From: DATKMK01 sp035541895
Lineage (GTDB): Bacteria > Desulfobacterota > Binatia > HRBIN30 > JACQVA1
Length of the DNA stretch: 64,000 nucleotides
NCBI GenBank assembly: GCA_035541895.1
Contig: DATKMK010000011.1
Span: 1-64,000, forward strand
Reading direction: 5' to 3'
Part shown: one piece after another, positions 42,297-51,061 of the stretch
Layout of the letters: each line of letters begins with the position of its first letter
Numbering within the stretch: position 1 is the first letter of the stretch
Position numbers and translations under genes: made by a program
Notes under the pieces: model-generated
What the model was told of the DNA's origin: nothing
The model's database searches: none
The model's input: the letters and a program-made list of their open reading frames with translations, nothing else

Positions 42297-44522
42297 GTGG
42301 AAGCGTTGTCGAAATCACTGATCACGCGACTCAACGAGCTGGCGCGTAACCTCTGGTGGACCTGGCAACCAGACGTGGTGGCCATTTTTCGTGATCTGGA
42401 CCCCGCGGCGTGGCACATGGCGCGCCACAATCCGATCGCGTTTCTTGCGTCGATCCCACCGGAAGCGCTGATCCGGCGCGCCGACGAGACCGCGCTTGAG
42501 AGTCGCGTCAACCAAGCCTTTCACCGCTTGGAGGAATACCACGCCAATCGGCGGCGGTGGGGCGACGTTGAATGCGGGCTGCTGCGGCCCAATCCGGTGG
42601 CGTACTTTTCGGCTGAATTCGGATTGCACGAATCGTTGCCGATCTATTCGGGCGGCTTGGGTGTGTTGGCCGGGGATCATGTGAAGAGCGCATCGGATCT
42701 CGGCGTGCCGCTGGTGGCTGTCGGCATCTTCTACCCGCAGGGGTATTTCCGGCAGCAGCTTGACGCCAACGGCTGGCAACAAGAAACGTCGGGCAATATC
42801 GTGCTGGAGCAGTTGCCGCTGCGCCGCGCGGTGGTCAGCGACGGCGTCGCAAGCGGCGAAGTCGCCAGTTTGGGTCGGGTGCCGATCGATCAGTTGCCGA
42901 TGCAGCGCGCGATCGCCAGCGGCGCGCCGCTGGTGGTCGAGATTCCGCTCGACAGCGAGCGCGTGCGAGTCGGCGCCTGGCTGGTTCAGATCGGTCGGGC
43001 GACCCTGGTGCTGCTCGACACCGATTTGGAGGGCAACTCGGCCGCGAATCGGGCGCTCACCGCGCAGCTCTACGGTGGCGACGAGCGCTTGCGACTGCGC
43101 CAAGAAATGGTGCTCGGCATCGCCGGCATGCGCATGTTGACGAAGCTCGGAATCTCACCCGGAGTGCTGCATTTGAACGAAGGTCATTCTGCCTTCGCGG
43201 TGCTCGAATTGGCACGCCAGTGGTCCGCTACCGAAGGGACGGCGTTCTTCTCGGCTCGCCGCGAGGTGGCGCTGCGCACGGTGTTCACAACCCATACGCC
43301 GGTGGCGGCCGGGCACGATCGCTTCCATCCCGGGCTGCTGCTGGAGCACTTCGAATTGTTCACCCAGGAAGTCGCGATTGCGTCCGACGAGTTGCTGGCG
43401 CTCGGTCGCGTCAACCCGCACGACGGGAACGAGCCGTTTTGCATGACCGTGCTGGGGTTGAAGTCGGCGCGCTACGCCAACGGCGTCTCGGCGCTGCACG
43501 GACGCGTGACGCGCCAGATGTGGCGGAGCTTGTGGCCGGATCGCCCGGAGCCCGAGGTGCCGATCGGACACATTACCAACGGCGTGCACACGACCTCGTG
43601 GTTGGCGCCGCAGATGTTTACCCTCTACGACCGCTATCTCGGGCGCGATTGGCAAGACCGCATGAGCGATCCCAACGTCTGGGAGGGCATTCTCGCCATC
43701 GACGATGCCGCCCTGTGGGAAGCGCACCAAGTGATCAAGCGCGGGATGTTGAACTTCATCGCGAATCGGTGCGCCGAGCAGGCGACGTTGTCCGGCGTGG
43801 TCGATGGGGCTCCGACCGCTTCCGACCTGACGGTCGACATGCTGACCATCTGCTTCGCGCGCCGCTTCGCCGAATACAAGCGGGCGTTCTTGCTCTTCAG
43901 CGACCTCGATCGTCTGGCGCGGTTGGTAGACTCGGGGGGCGGCTTGCAAATCATCATCGCCGGCAAGGCACACCCGCGTGACGACAATGGGAAGCGGCTG
44001 TTGCAGCGCGTGGTCGAGCTGACGCGCGACCGGCGGTTCCGCAACCGCTTGGTATTCGTGGTCGACTACGACATCAACGTCGGGCGGCACATCGTGCAAG
44101 GCGCCGACGTGTGGCTCAACACGCCGCGCCGTCCGTTGGAAGCGTGCGGAACCAGCGGACAGAAAACGTTGCTCAACGGCGGACTCAACTGTTCCATCCT
44201 CGACGGCTGGTGGGCGGAGGCCTTCGACGGACGCAACGGCTTCGCGATCGGCGACGGCCGCGTGCACAGCGATCCCGGCGTGCAAGACGCGCGTGACGCC
44301 GCGGCGCTCTACGACGTCCTCGAAAACGAGATCATGCCCCTCTACTACAATCGCGGCCCGGATAACGTGCCGCACGGCTGGGTGGCGCGCATGAAGCACG
44401 CGGTGGTGTCGCTGGCGGCGCGCTTCAACGCCGATCGCATGGTGCGCGACTACGTGCGCGACTGCTATCTGCCGGCCGCCGGCGGCGTGGCCAGCGCGAT
44501 GCCGGGCATGAAACACCACTGA
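42297..44522 (+). CDS. glgP: Alpha-glucan phosphorylase (short form)
   Basis: The product has 741 residues, in the size range of the short bacterial/archaeal glucan phosphorylases. An N-terminal LARNLWWTWQPD and DUF3417-like region precedes the phosphorylase core, with AYFSAEFGLHESLPIYSGGLGVLAGDH and, near the C-terminus, the PLP-lysine region GTSGQKTLLNGG. It splits glycogen or maltodextrin with phosphate to glucose 1-phosphate, giving ATP-sparing energy. The GTG at 42297 follows AAGGGG by 7 nt; an upstream TTG at 42276 is less likely. It converges with the AMP phosphorylase gene, 12 nt away. Confidence 0.9.
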   Translation: MEALSKSLITRLNELARNLWWTWQPDVVAIFRDLDPAAWHMARHNPIAFLASIPPEALIRRADETALESRVNQAFHRLEEYHANRRRWGDVECGLLRPNPVAYFSAEFGLHESLPIYSGGLGVLAGDHVKSASDLGVPLVAVGIFYPQGYFRQQLDANGWQQETSGNIVLEQLPLRRAVVSDGVASGEVASLGRVPIDQLPMQRAIASGAPLVVEIPLDSERVRVGAWLVQIGRATLVLLDTDLEGNSAANRALTAQLYGGDERLRLRQEMVLGIAGMRMLTKLGISPGVLHLNEGHSAFAVLELARQWSATEGTAFFSARREVALRTVFTTHTPVAAGHDRFHPGLLLEHFELFTQEVAIASDELLALGRVNPHDGNEPFCMTVLGLKSARYANGVSALHGRVTRQMWRSLWPDRPEPEVPIGHITNGVHTTSWLAPQMFTLYDRYLGRDWQDRMSDPNVWEGILAIDDAALWEAHQVIKRGMLNFIANRCAEQATLSGVVDGAPTASDLTVDMLTICFARRFAEYKRAFLLFSDLDRLARLVDSGGGLQIIIAGKAHPRDDNGKRLLQRVVELTRDRRFRNRLVFVVDYDINVGRHIVQGADVWLNTPRRPLEACGTSGQKTLLNGGLNCSILDGWWAEAFDGRNGFAIGDGRVHSDPGVQDARDAAALYDVLENEIMPLYYNRGPDNVPHGWVARMKHAVVSLAARFNADRMVRDYVRDCYLPAAGGVASAMPGMKHH

Positions 44523-44534
44523 GCGGCCGGCGCC

Positions 44535-46040
44535 TCAGAAGCCGTAGCGGATGATGTCGGGATGCGCGGCGGCGTACGCGCAGCCGAAGTCGAGCTGCGC
44601 CCGACTCTGCGCGTGCACTTCGAACAGCGGCTCGCCCTGTTTGACCACGTCGCCGATCGTCCGCAGCAGCTTGACCCCGGCGACGACGTTGGCCGGCGCG
44701 CCCGCTTGCTTCGCGACCCGCGCAATTTCCCAACAATCGATTTCTCGAATGCGCCCGTCCGCCGGCGCCGTCACCGTCTGCCGGAACGGCGCGGGCGGCG
44801 GTATCTCGCGCGCGCCTTGCGCGGCGACGATGCGGTCAAACATTGCGGCCGCCGCCCCGGAATCGAGTGCCGCCGCGGCCGCGTGGTACCCCCCGCTCGA
44901 CGCGACGGCGCCGACCAGTTCGAGGATCCGGGCCGCGAGATAGAGGGCCTTCTCGCGCAGGTCGACCGGCGCGCCAGGTTCGCGGTGCAGCACCGCAAGG
45001 ACATCGAGGGCTTCCAAACGCGGTCCGATTCCCCAACCGATCGGCCCGTGCGCCTCCGTGATTACGATGTCGATGGTGAGATCGATCGCTGCGGCGACGC
45101 GGCGGAACAACTCGCCGAGCCGTTGCGCCTGATCCATGGTACGGACCTTGGCGCTGCGACCGACCGGAATGTCGATCAGCGCGTGCGTGGCCCCGGCGGT
45201 TTTCTTCTTCGACAAGATCGACGCGACCATTTGCACTTCGGTGTCGATCTCCATCGGGCGCTCAACCGTGATCAGGATGTCGTCCGCCGGCGCCAAGTCG
45301 AGCGCGCCGCCCCACGCAATGCAGGCGCCGACTTCGCTGACGACTTGATGCAGCTTGACCGGGTCGAGAGCGACCTCCGCCAACACGCCCATGGTATCGG
45401 CGGTACCGGCCGGGCTGGTGATCGCGCGCGACGACGTTTTCGGCACCTTCACACCGAGCGCTGCGAGGATCGGCACCACGATCATGGTTGTGCGATTGCC
45501 GGGAATGCCGCCGATGCAATGCTTGTCGGCAATCGGGCCGGACCCGAAGTTCAAGCGCGCACCGGTGTCGATCATGGCGCGGGTCAGCGCGATGGTTTCT
45601 TCGAGGTCGAGGGTTTGCAGCGCGCACGCCAACACGAACATCGACAGCTCGACCTTCGAGTAACGGTGATGGATCACATCGGCGAGGATGGCCTCGAACG
45701 CGGCGCGATCGAGCCGATGGCCGCTGAGTTTGTCGCGCACCAGATCGACGCTGCGCGGCGCCGGCGCGAGCGTGGCATGAACCTGCGCCTGCTCGGGAAG
45801 TCCGAGATCGCGAAACGTGACTTCCGACAGCCCGATCTCGTCGGGTTCGACCAACGCGTCGCGACAGAAGTTGAGGATGCCGACGACTTCGCGGCTCGCC
45901 TGGTTGCGCGCGTCGCTGCCGACGACGCGAACCCGATCGAGCGGGCGAAACCCCAAGTTGCCGGTTCGAACCGCGGCTTCGTGAATGAAGACGACGTGTT
46001 CGCCGAGCGTATCGATTTGCAAGTGCTTCAAGCGGAACAT
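44535..46040 (-). CDS. AMP phosphorylase (thymidine phosphorylase family)
   Basis: The product has 501 residues. The first 85 residues form an extra N-terminal domain found in archaeal-type AMP phosphorylases and absent from standard DeoA. The core follows with DKHCIGGIPGNRTTMI and KTSSRAITSPAGTADTMGVLAEV. By family, it would convert nucleoside monophosphates and phosphate to the base and ribose 1,5-bisphosphate. No RuBisCO or ribose-bisphosphate isomerase is seen in the window. A PRPP-synthase-like gene lies 75 nt upstream on the same strand, so nucleotide salvage through phosphoribosyl compounds is suggested. Confidence 0.87.
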   Translation of the reverse strand: MFRLKHLQIDTLGEHVVFIHEAAVRTGNLGFRPLDRVRVVGSDARNQASREVVGILNFCRDALVEPDEIGLSEVTFRDLGLPEQAQVHATLAPAPRSVDLVRDKLSGHRLDRAAFEAILADVIHHRYSKVELSMFVLACALQTLDLEETIALTRAMIDTGARLNFGSGPIADKHCIGGIPGNRTTMIVVPILAALGVKVPKTSSRAITSPAGTADTMGVLAEVALDPVKLHQVVSEVGACIAWGGALDLAPADDILITVERPMEIDTEVQMVASILSKKKTAGATHALIDIPVGRSAKVRTMDQAQRLGELFRRVAAAIDLTIDIVITEAHGPIGWGIGPRLEALDVLAVLHREPGAPVDLREKALYLAARILELVGAVASSGGYHAAAAALDSGAAAAMFDRIVAAQGAREIPPPAPFRQTVTAPADGRIREIDCWEIARVAKQAGAPANVVAGVKLLRTIGDVVKQGEPLFEVHAQSRAQLDFGCAYAAAHPDIIRYGF

Positions 46041-46115
46041 CAGCGGTGAAACTTATGGCTGATCCCTGACCGCAACTCCAGACGCGCGCCGGCTCGATGG
46101 TCGGTGCCCCGACGC

Positions 46116-47030
46116 TCACCGACGGGAAAGCGCGGGCACGAACAAGCGCGCGACGCCGATTGCATTGGTGTGGTGCGCCACGGTGTCGCACGAGACGATG
46201 CGGCGCACGCCAGCCGCGCGAATCGTCTCGATTGCGCCGGAAGCGAAGACGGCGTGGACGACGATCGCGTCAACCTGATTGATCTGCGCCCGCCGGAGCG
46301 CCCGTGCGGCCACCGCCAGCGTCGTACCGCTGCTAGCGATGTCGTCGATCACCACCGCACGGCGCGCCGCCGGCAGCGCGAGAAAATGAAGTCGAACGCT
46401 GCGGTCCGATAGCCGCTGCTTCGTGCCCACGACCCACGGTGCGTTGGCGGCGCGCGCAATGGCGCGAACCCACGGGCGCGATTCGGCGTCGGGTCCGACG
46501 ATCAACGCGCCGCGCGCCCGGCGCGTGATCCAGGCCGCCAGCGCCGGCGCGGCCGACAGCGAGGACGCGTGTCGGCCCATCACCGCAGACAACCGGCGCG
46601 TGCGATGGAGATGGGCTTCGAGTGTGAGCACGCGATCGAAGGCGCGGCCGAGCACGTCGCCGATCACGCGCTGCGAAATCGGCTGGCCCGAGGCGAAGAC
46701 CTTATCCTGCCGCATGTAGGGCAAATAGGGCGCGACGAGAGTGACGTGCTGCGCGCCGGCGCGTCGCAGCGCATCGGCCGCGAGCACGACTTCGATCAAT
46801 TTGGCGTTGGGATCGAACAGCGAGCGCACCAGCACGGCACGCCGCCCGACGGGCTGGCGGACGGTGATGAGGCTTTCGCCGTCCGGAAACCGGTGCACCG
46901 CCACGCGCGCGAACGACGTCCCGCTCGCCCGCGCCAACGCCCGGCCGAAATTGAGACTATCGGGAAACGCATGGATGCGTGCCGCGCGGTGGGGGTGGTC
47001 CGCTTCAGTCGCTGAGGAGTTCGACCTCAT
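46116..47030 (-). CDS. Ribose-phosphate diphosphokinase (PRPP synthase)-like
   Basis: The product has 304 residues and shows the PRPP synthase layout: AVHRFPDGESLITV near the N-terminus, DPNAKLIEVVLAADALRRAG, and the PRPP loop VVIDDIASSGTTL near residue 220. The pyrophosphate motif is altered (EAHLHR instead of DLHxxQ), while GPDAESRPWV and TKQRLSD belong to a distinct subgroup. It may make PRPP from ribose 5-phosphate, or from a related sugar phosphate supplied by the neighbouring AMP phosphorylase; that is an inference. Its start overlaps the zinc-ribbon gene by 26 nt. Confidence 0.8.
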   Translation of the reverse strand: MRSNSSATEADHPHRAARIHAFPDSLNFGRALARASGTSFARVAVHRFPDGESLITVRQPVGRRAVLVRSLFDPNAKLIEVVLAADALRRAGAQHVTLVAPYLPYMRQDKVFASGQPISQRVIGDVLGRAFDRVLTLEAHLHRTRRLSAVMGRHASSLSAAPALAAWITRRARGALIVGPDAESRPWVRAIARAANAPWVVGTKQRLSDRSVRLHFLALPAARRAVVIDDIASSGTTLAVAARALRRAQINQVDAIVVHAVFASGAIETIRAAGVRRIVSCDTVAHHTNAIGVARLFVPALSRR

Positions 47031-47223
47031 AGCCGTCGCACTCGGGACATTGCGCGCGCCGGCGGCGCGCTTCGAAAACCTTGCCGCAATCCCGGCATTC
47101 GAACACGTACGGCTCGCTCGGCATCGGCACGACCCGCGGGTCGCGCGGTCCGGCCGTCGATTCGCCGTCGGAGGGCTCAGCCGGCGCTTCCGATCGACGA
47201 CGCCATCGCCGCCACCAGCTCAT
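47005..47223 (-). CDS. Small zinc-ribbon protein
   Basis: The product has 72 residues: a basic, Trp-containing N-terminus (MSWWRRWRRRSE) and a C-terminal zinc ribbon with two Cys-x2-Cys knuckles (ECRDCGK and QCPECDG). It resembles FmdB/rubredoxin-like regulatory ribbons. The 3' end overlaps the PRPP-synthase-like gene by 26 nt and the start lies 12 nt from the diiron-protein gene, so all are likely on one transcript. No specific function can be given. Confidence 0.65.
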   Translation of the reverse strand: MSWWRRWRRRSEAPAEPSDGESTAGPRDPRVVPMPSEPYVFECRDCGKVFEARRRRAQCPECDGYEVELLSD

Positions 47224-47235
47224 CGCGGAGCATAC

Positions 47236-47958
47236 TCACTGCGATCGATCGAGGAAGCGATCGTACCCGTTGACCATGCCGGCGTGCGACACCACGCTGA
47301 ATTGGAAGGCGCGACGGATGCGCGCTTGCTGCTCGCGCGTCTGCCCGCAGTGTTCGAGCGCCTTCACCGCATTGTCGCCGTGCTCTTCTTCGGCTGCGAT
47401 GTGGATCGCCCAGAATTCGAGCGCCGTGTCGTCGAGACCGTAGTGTCGCCGGAGGCCGTCGTAGATGACCTTCGCGCCGTTGGGACGACCGGGCACTTCC
47501 ATCTCGACGGCCAACCCGAACGCCCCGAGGCCTTCTTCGAAGGAGTTGCGGCAGTAGTAGCCCATGGTTGAAGCCGCGCCGATCGTCGACCCGAGCGGCA
47601 GATGCTCCAGCAGCTCGGCACGCGTGATGCCGAGGCCGGCGCAGAACTGCAGATAGAGATCGTGATGCTCCGCTTCCTTGATGTAACCCATCTCGCCGGC
47701 GAGATTGCGGGCGATCAGCCGATAAATCTCGCGGTCGGGCAACGTCGGCGCATTGGAGAGCCAGCCGGCGATGGTCGGGATGGCCGGTTCGACGTAGTAG
47801 TAAAAGTCCTTCGCCCACAGCTTGATCTGTGCGTCGCTCAACTTGCCCATCACGAGGCCGCGCAGAAAAGCGCCCTGCGGCGCATGGTCGCGTTTGAAGG
47901 TCTGACATTCAGAGAGGAACTCGCGCGCGCTCACGGCGCGTTCAGTGACCAATCCCAT
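47236..47958 (-). CDS. PqqC/TenA-like (heme-oxygenase fold) iron protein
   Basis: The product has 240 residues, all alpha, with the PqqC/TenA/CADD-like fold. Metal-ligand candidates are visible: EPAIPT, GEMGYIKEAEHHD (Glu and His) and FWAIHIAAEEEHGDNA (His, Glu and His). This pattern resembles the HDO diiron oxidases and CADD-type proteins, which oxidise amino-acid-derived or fatty substrates. The sequence alone does not fix the substrate. It is followed on the same strand by a zinc-ribbon, a PRPP-synthase-like and an AMP phosphorylase gene. Confidence 0.78.
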   Translation of the reverse strand: MGLVTERAVSAREFLSECQTFKRDHAPQGAFLRGLVMGKLSDAQIKLWAKDFYYYVEPAIPTIAGWLSNAPTLPDREIYRLIARNLAGEMGYIKEAEHHDLYLQFCAGLGITRAELLEHLPLGSTIGAASTMGYYCRNSFEEGLGAFGLAVEMEVPGRPNGAKVIYDGLRRHYGLDDTALEFWAIHIAAEEEHGDNAVKALEHCGQTREQQARIRRAFQFSVVSHAGMVNGYDRFLDRSQ

Positions 47959-48021
47959 TGCGGGCCTCCTTCAGCCGTTCGCGATTCTAGTCACAGCGGC
48001 CGGCGGACGCCAAGCGTCGGC

Positions 48022-48690
48022 TCACCCGCGGAGCAGGTAGACGACAGCGGAGGGAACTTCGCGCAGGTGGTTGACCACCGGCCCCGCTCCTTCGATCTCG
48101 TGGCGGTAGCCGTGGCCGTAGTCGCAGCCGATGAAGTGGCAGCTCACCGCCTGCGCGGCCTCGACGTCACTGGCGCGGTCGCCGACCATGACCGCCGCTA
48201 TCGGCGTGATGTCGTAGGTTTCGAGATATTCCCGCAACACCATCGGCTTGGTCCCGCGTTCGTCGGCGGTGATGGGTTCGACGAACAAGTGCGCCATGCC
48301 GTAGGTATCGAGAATGGTTTCGACGTATCGCCGGCGCCCATTGGAGGCAACCGCCAGCAGATGGCCGGCTTCGCCGAGCATTTCGAGCGCCTCGTGTACC
48401 CCTGGATAGAGTCGGCCCTCGCGTTCGGCGACGCGCCGGCAGATTACGTCCAGCGTTGCCGCGTGCAACAACTCGACGGCCTCGCGATCGACCCGCGGAA
48501 ACAACCGCTTGAGAATCGTCGCGACCGGCCAGCCGATGTGGTCGAGAATGTCGCGGGTACTCGGGACCCGTGCGAACGAACCGGGGCGCCGCGCATTCAC
48601 GCGTTCGATCGATTCTCGGTATGCGTCGGCGATGAACGGCTCCGACGAGTACAGCACACCGTCGACGTCGAACGCGATCAGGGTCGCCAT
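48022..48690 (-). CDS. HAD-family phosphatase (phosphoglycolate-phosphatase-like)
   Basis: The product has 222 residues and the HAD motifs: motif I DVDGVLY (Asp8 nucleophile, Asp10), motif II ASNG, a Lys in GTKPMVL and motif IV VGDRASDVEAA. A helical cap lies between motifs I and II, as in phosphoglycolate phosphatases and beta-phosphoglucomutases. It would remove phosphate from a small metabolite; the substrate is undetermined. The next gene downstream on its strand is the diiron-protein gene (63 nt gap with a GACGC/GCGTC hairpin). Confidence 0.85.
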   Translation of the reverse strand: MATLIAFDVDGVLYSSEPFIADAYRESIERVNARRPGSFARVPSTRDILDHIGWPVATILKRLFPRVDREAVELLHAATLDVICRRVAEREGRLYPGVHEALEMLGEAGHLLAVASNGRRRYVETILDTYGMAHLFVEPITADERGTKPMVLREYLETYDITPIAAVMVGDRASDVEAAQAVSCHFIGCDYGHGYRHEIEGAGPVVNHLREVPSAVVYLLRG

Positions 48691-48732
48691 GATGCCGGCA
48701 CGCTATGCCGAACCGCGAGACCGTTCAAACGT

Positions 48733-50046
48733 TCAGCGAATCACCAATTCGGTCAACGCTTGCTGCCAATTGCGGTTCGCGCGCGGGACGCGCGGCCCTC
48801 GCTGATCGGCGCAACCGAGCACGGTGCCGCTGACGCGCCAGATGCGCAGATCGCCGAACGGCGTACCCAAGCCGCTGTTGACGATGAGGGCGACAGCGAG
48901 ATTGCGGCGCGGGTCGGCCCACGCACCCGAGCCGCCGAAGCCAAAGTGTCCGAACGCCCGTCGGGGCACGCCGCGGGTGGTCGCGACGCCGTGGTAACCG
49001 AGGCGCCAGCGCATATCGAAGGGGACGACGACCTGGCGCCGTGCCGGGTTTTGAACCTGGGTGGCGCGTGTCAGCGTCCGTTGCGAGAGCAGCCGTACGC
49101 CGTCGATCTCGCCACCGTTGGCCAGCGCGGCATATAGCCGCGCCAGCGCGCGCGCGGTGAACAAACCGTTGGCGGCGGGGATGGCAGCGCGTAGGGTGGC
49201 GTCGGCACCGAAGTCGAACGCGCTAATGCCGCGCGGCGCCAGCGCGTCGAGGATGCTCTTCACGTCGATATGCACGCCGGCCAAGCGCAGTGCGCCTTCG
49301 ATGCCGGCGGCCGCTTGGAAGAATATCGCGCCACGAAGTCCCCCCGTCGGCGCCAGCGGCAGATTCGCTGCGAACAAGCGACGCGCCGGCCACATGAGCT
49401 GTGCCGCGCGCCCCAGGGCTTCGGCCGGCGCACCGACGTACATGCCATCGAGGCCGAGTGGTGCGGCGATTTCATCCTGGACCAGTTGAGAAAATGAACG
49501 CCCCGTCACCCGTTTCAGAATCTCGCCGACCAGAAAGCCGTACGTGAGGCCGTGGTAGCCGGTGCGCGTGCCCGGTTTGTGGATCGGCGGCGTCCGCTCG
49601 ATTGCACGAACCATGTAGTCCCAATCGAGCATACGCTCGGCGTGATCCACCATCTGGCGAATGTGGTAGAGGCCAGATTGATGCGCCAGCACCTGGCGCA
49701 GCGTGATGCCGTGCTTGCCGGCTTGCGCGAACTCCGGCCAGTATTTGGCGACCCGCTCGTCGTAGTCCAGCAGACCGCGGTCGACCATGACGTGCACCAA
49801 GGTCGACGCGACGCCCTTGGTGGTTGAGAAGCTCGGCGCCATGGTGTCGCGCGCCCACGGCGTGCCCACGGCGTCACGGAACCCGCCCCAAATGTCGACT
49901 ACACACTCGCCGCGATGGTAGACACAGACCGCGGCTCCCCCGGAATAGCGCCGCAGTTGATCGCGCAACACGTTGGCGACCGGATAGAAATCGGGATGCA
50001 GCAGACCGTCCAGTCGCGGTCCGTCGGTGGCGTGCAGAGCTGTCAT
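48733..50046 (-). CDS. Beta-lactamase-family serine hydrolase (EstB-like)
   Basis: The product has 437 residues from the ATG at 50046 (MTALHATDG). The active-site S-x-x-K is STTK in APSFSTTKGVAS, the second motif is a Tyr in GYHGLTYGFL, and HFGFGGSGAW near the C-terminus is the third (KTG-like) region, here His/Gly-rich as in EstB-type esterases. No signal peptide is visible, so it is probably cytoplasmic and an esterase rather than a penicillin-binding enzyme. It is divergent from the cytochrome oxidase genes. Confidence 0.86.
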   Translation of the reverse strand: MTALHATDGPRLDGLLHPDFYPVANVLRDQLRRYSGGAAVCVYHRGECVVDIWGGFRDAVGTPWARDTMAPSFSTTKGVASTLVHVMVDRGLLDYDERVAKYWPEFAQAGKHGITLRQVLAHQSGLYHIRQMVDHAERMLDWDYMVRAIERTPPIHKPGTRTGYHGLTYGFLVGEILKRVTGRSFSQLVQDEIAAPLGLDGMYVGAPAEALGRAAQLMWPARRLFAANLPLAPTGGLRGAIFFQAAAGIEGALRLAGVHIDVKSILDALAPRGISAFDFGADATLRAAIPAANGLFTARALARLYAALANGGEIDGVRLLSQRTLTRATQVQNPARRQVVVPFDMRWRLGYHGVATTRGVPRRAFGHFGFGGSGAWADPRRNLAVALIVNSGLGTPFGDLRIWRVSGTVLGCADQRGPRVPRANRNWQQALTELVIR

Positions 50047-50327
50047 GAGCGACCTCGCCAATCTTCTAGCATGCCAACCATGGCCGTGCGGCACGGTTCA
50101 CGACGCGCGCAATCTCCCTACCGTTCGGTTGGTCGAACGGCGAGGCGTGACGGCACGAAACGCGATGACTCGTGTCATGCTCGCCGGCGGTGTGATCGGT
50201 CCCTACCGTCCACGCGATCTCGATTTTCCGCCAACCAACCTAAGCCGGGGACATTGACTTCCGCAAGCCGAGCATGCCAGATCTTGGCGGACAAACTCTA
50301 TTCGGGCACGGTGAACAGGAGTTGTTG
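50047..50327. other. Divergent intergenic region before the oxidase operon
   Basis: These 281 nt carry no supported gene. They contain the hairpin CCGTTCG-GTTGGT-CGAACGG (50121-50140), a 7-bp perfect stem, and a smaller one, ATGAC-TCGT-GTCAT (50163-50176). TTGACT at 50254-50259 resembles a -35 box, but no good -10 follows at the right spacing. The ribosome-binding site AGGAG (50317-50321) belongs to the subunit II gene. Confidence 0.45.
50121..50140. promoter_or_regulatory. Inverted repeat upstream of the oxidase operon
   Basis: A perfect 7-bp inverted repeat with a 6-nt centre, located about 190 nt before the first oxidase gene and 75 nt before the EstB-like gene. It could be an operator for either divergent unit or an RNA hairpin. 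The role is not established. Confidence 0.35.
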
Positions 50328-51047
50328 ATGCTGGCGCGTTGGTTTCCGGAGAACATCTCCACTTTTGGCGGCGACATCGATTCGGTCTTTTCGTTGATCT
50401 ACTACATTGTGGGCTTTTGGTTTCTGCTCACCGAGGGGCTGCTGATTTACTTCTTCATTCGCTACCGCCGCCGTGCCGGACAGCGTGCGGTGTACAACCG
50501 CGGCGAGGTTTGGGCCGAGCTGCGCTGGGTGTTGATACCGGTGGCGATCGTCTTGGTGCTCGACCTCGGCATCGACCTGAAGAGCGGGCCGGTGTGGGCG
50601 CACGTGAAGGAGCAACGCCCCGAGACCGGGGTGGACGTACTCGTCACCGGCAAGCAGTTCAATTGGAACTTCACGTATCCGGGCCCCGACAACCAGTTCG
50701 GTACCGATGACGATCTGCTGGTCGAGAACGAGCTGCACGTGCCCGTCGGTCAAAATGTGCGGCTGACGTGGCAATCGAACGATGTGATCCACAGCTTTTT
50801 CATTCCCAACGTGCGGCTGAAACAAGACGTGCTGCCGGGGCGCACGATTCGCGGCTGGTTCAACGCGACGAAGCCCGGGCAGTACGAAATCGCCTGCGCG
50901 GAGCTGTGCGGCTTCGGCCACTACAACATGCGCGCGTTCTTGTTCGTGCACGAGGCGGCCGACTACCAGAAGTGGGTGGCCGAGCACTGGCCGTCGGGCA
51001 CCGCCAAGTCCGGTGACGAGGCGGCGGGATCGAACCAACCAAGCTGA
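50328..51047 (+). CDS. ctaC: Cytochrome c oxidase subunit II
   Basis: The product has 239 residues. Two transmembrane helices (about 20-45 and 65-85) are followed by a periplasmic cupredoxin domain with the CuA ligands: His in VIHSFFIPN and the motif CAELCGFGHYNM. There is no C-terminal cytochrome c domain, so an external cytochrome c is needed. It receives electrons and passes them to subunit I. The ATG at 50328 has AGGAG 6 nt upstream; a longer in-frame start at 50274 adds non-conserved sequence. It is the first of five to six oxidase genes. Confidence 0.92.
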   Translation: MLARWFPENISTFGGDIDSVFSLIYYIVGFWFLLTEGLLIYFFIRYRRRAGQRAVYNRGEVWAELRWVLIPVAIVLVLDLGIDLKSGPVWAHVKEQRPETGVDVLVTGKQFNWNFTYPGPDNQFGTDDDLLVENELHVPVGQNVRLTWQSNDVIHSFFIPNVRLKQDVLPGRTIRGWFNATKPGQYEIACAELCGFGHYNMRAFLFVHEAADYQKWVAEHWPSGTAKSGDEAAGSNQPS

Positions 51048-51061
51048 GAAGGAATCGGGTC

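Noticed and set aside
44562..46049. Plus-strand open frame antisense to the AMP phosphorylase
   Set aside because: A shadow of a gene with clear family motifs; its own translation is Arg/Asp-rich and unlike any known protein.
50254..50282. TTGACT as a -35 box for the oxidase operon
   Set aside because: At 16-18 nt downstream there is only CCAGAT or similar, which does not resemble a -10 box.
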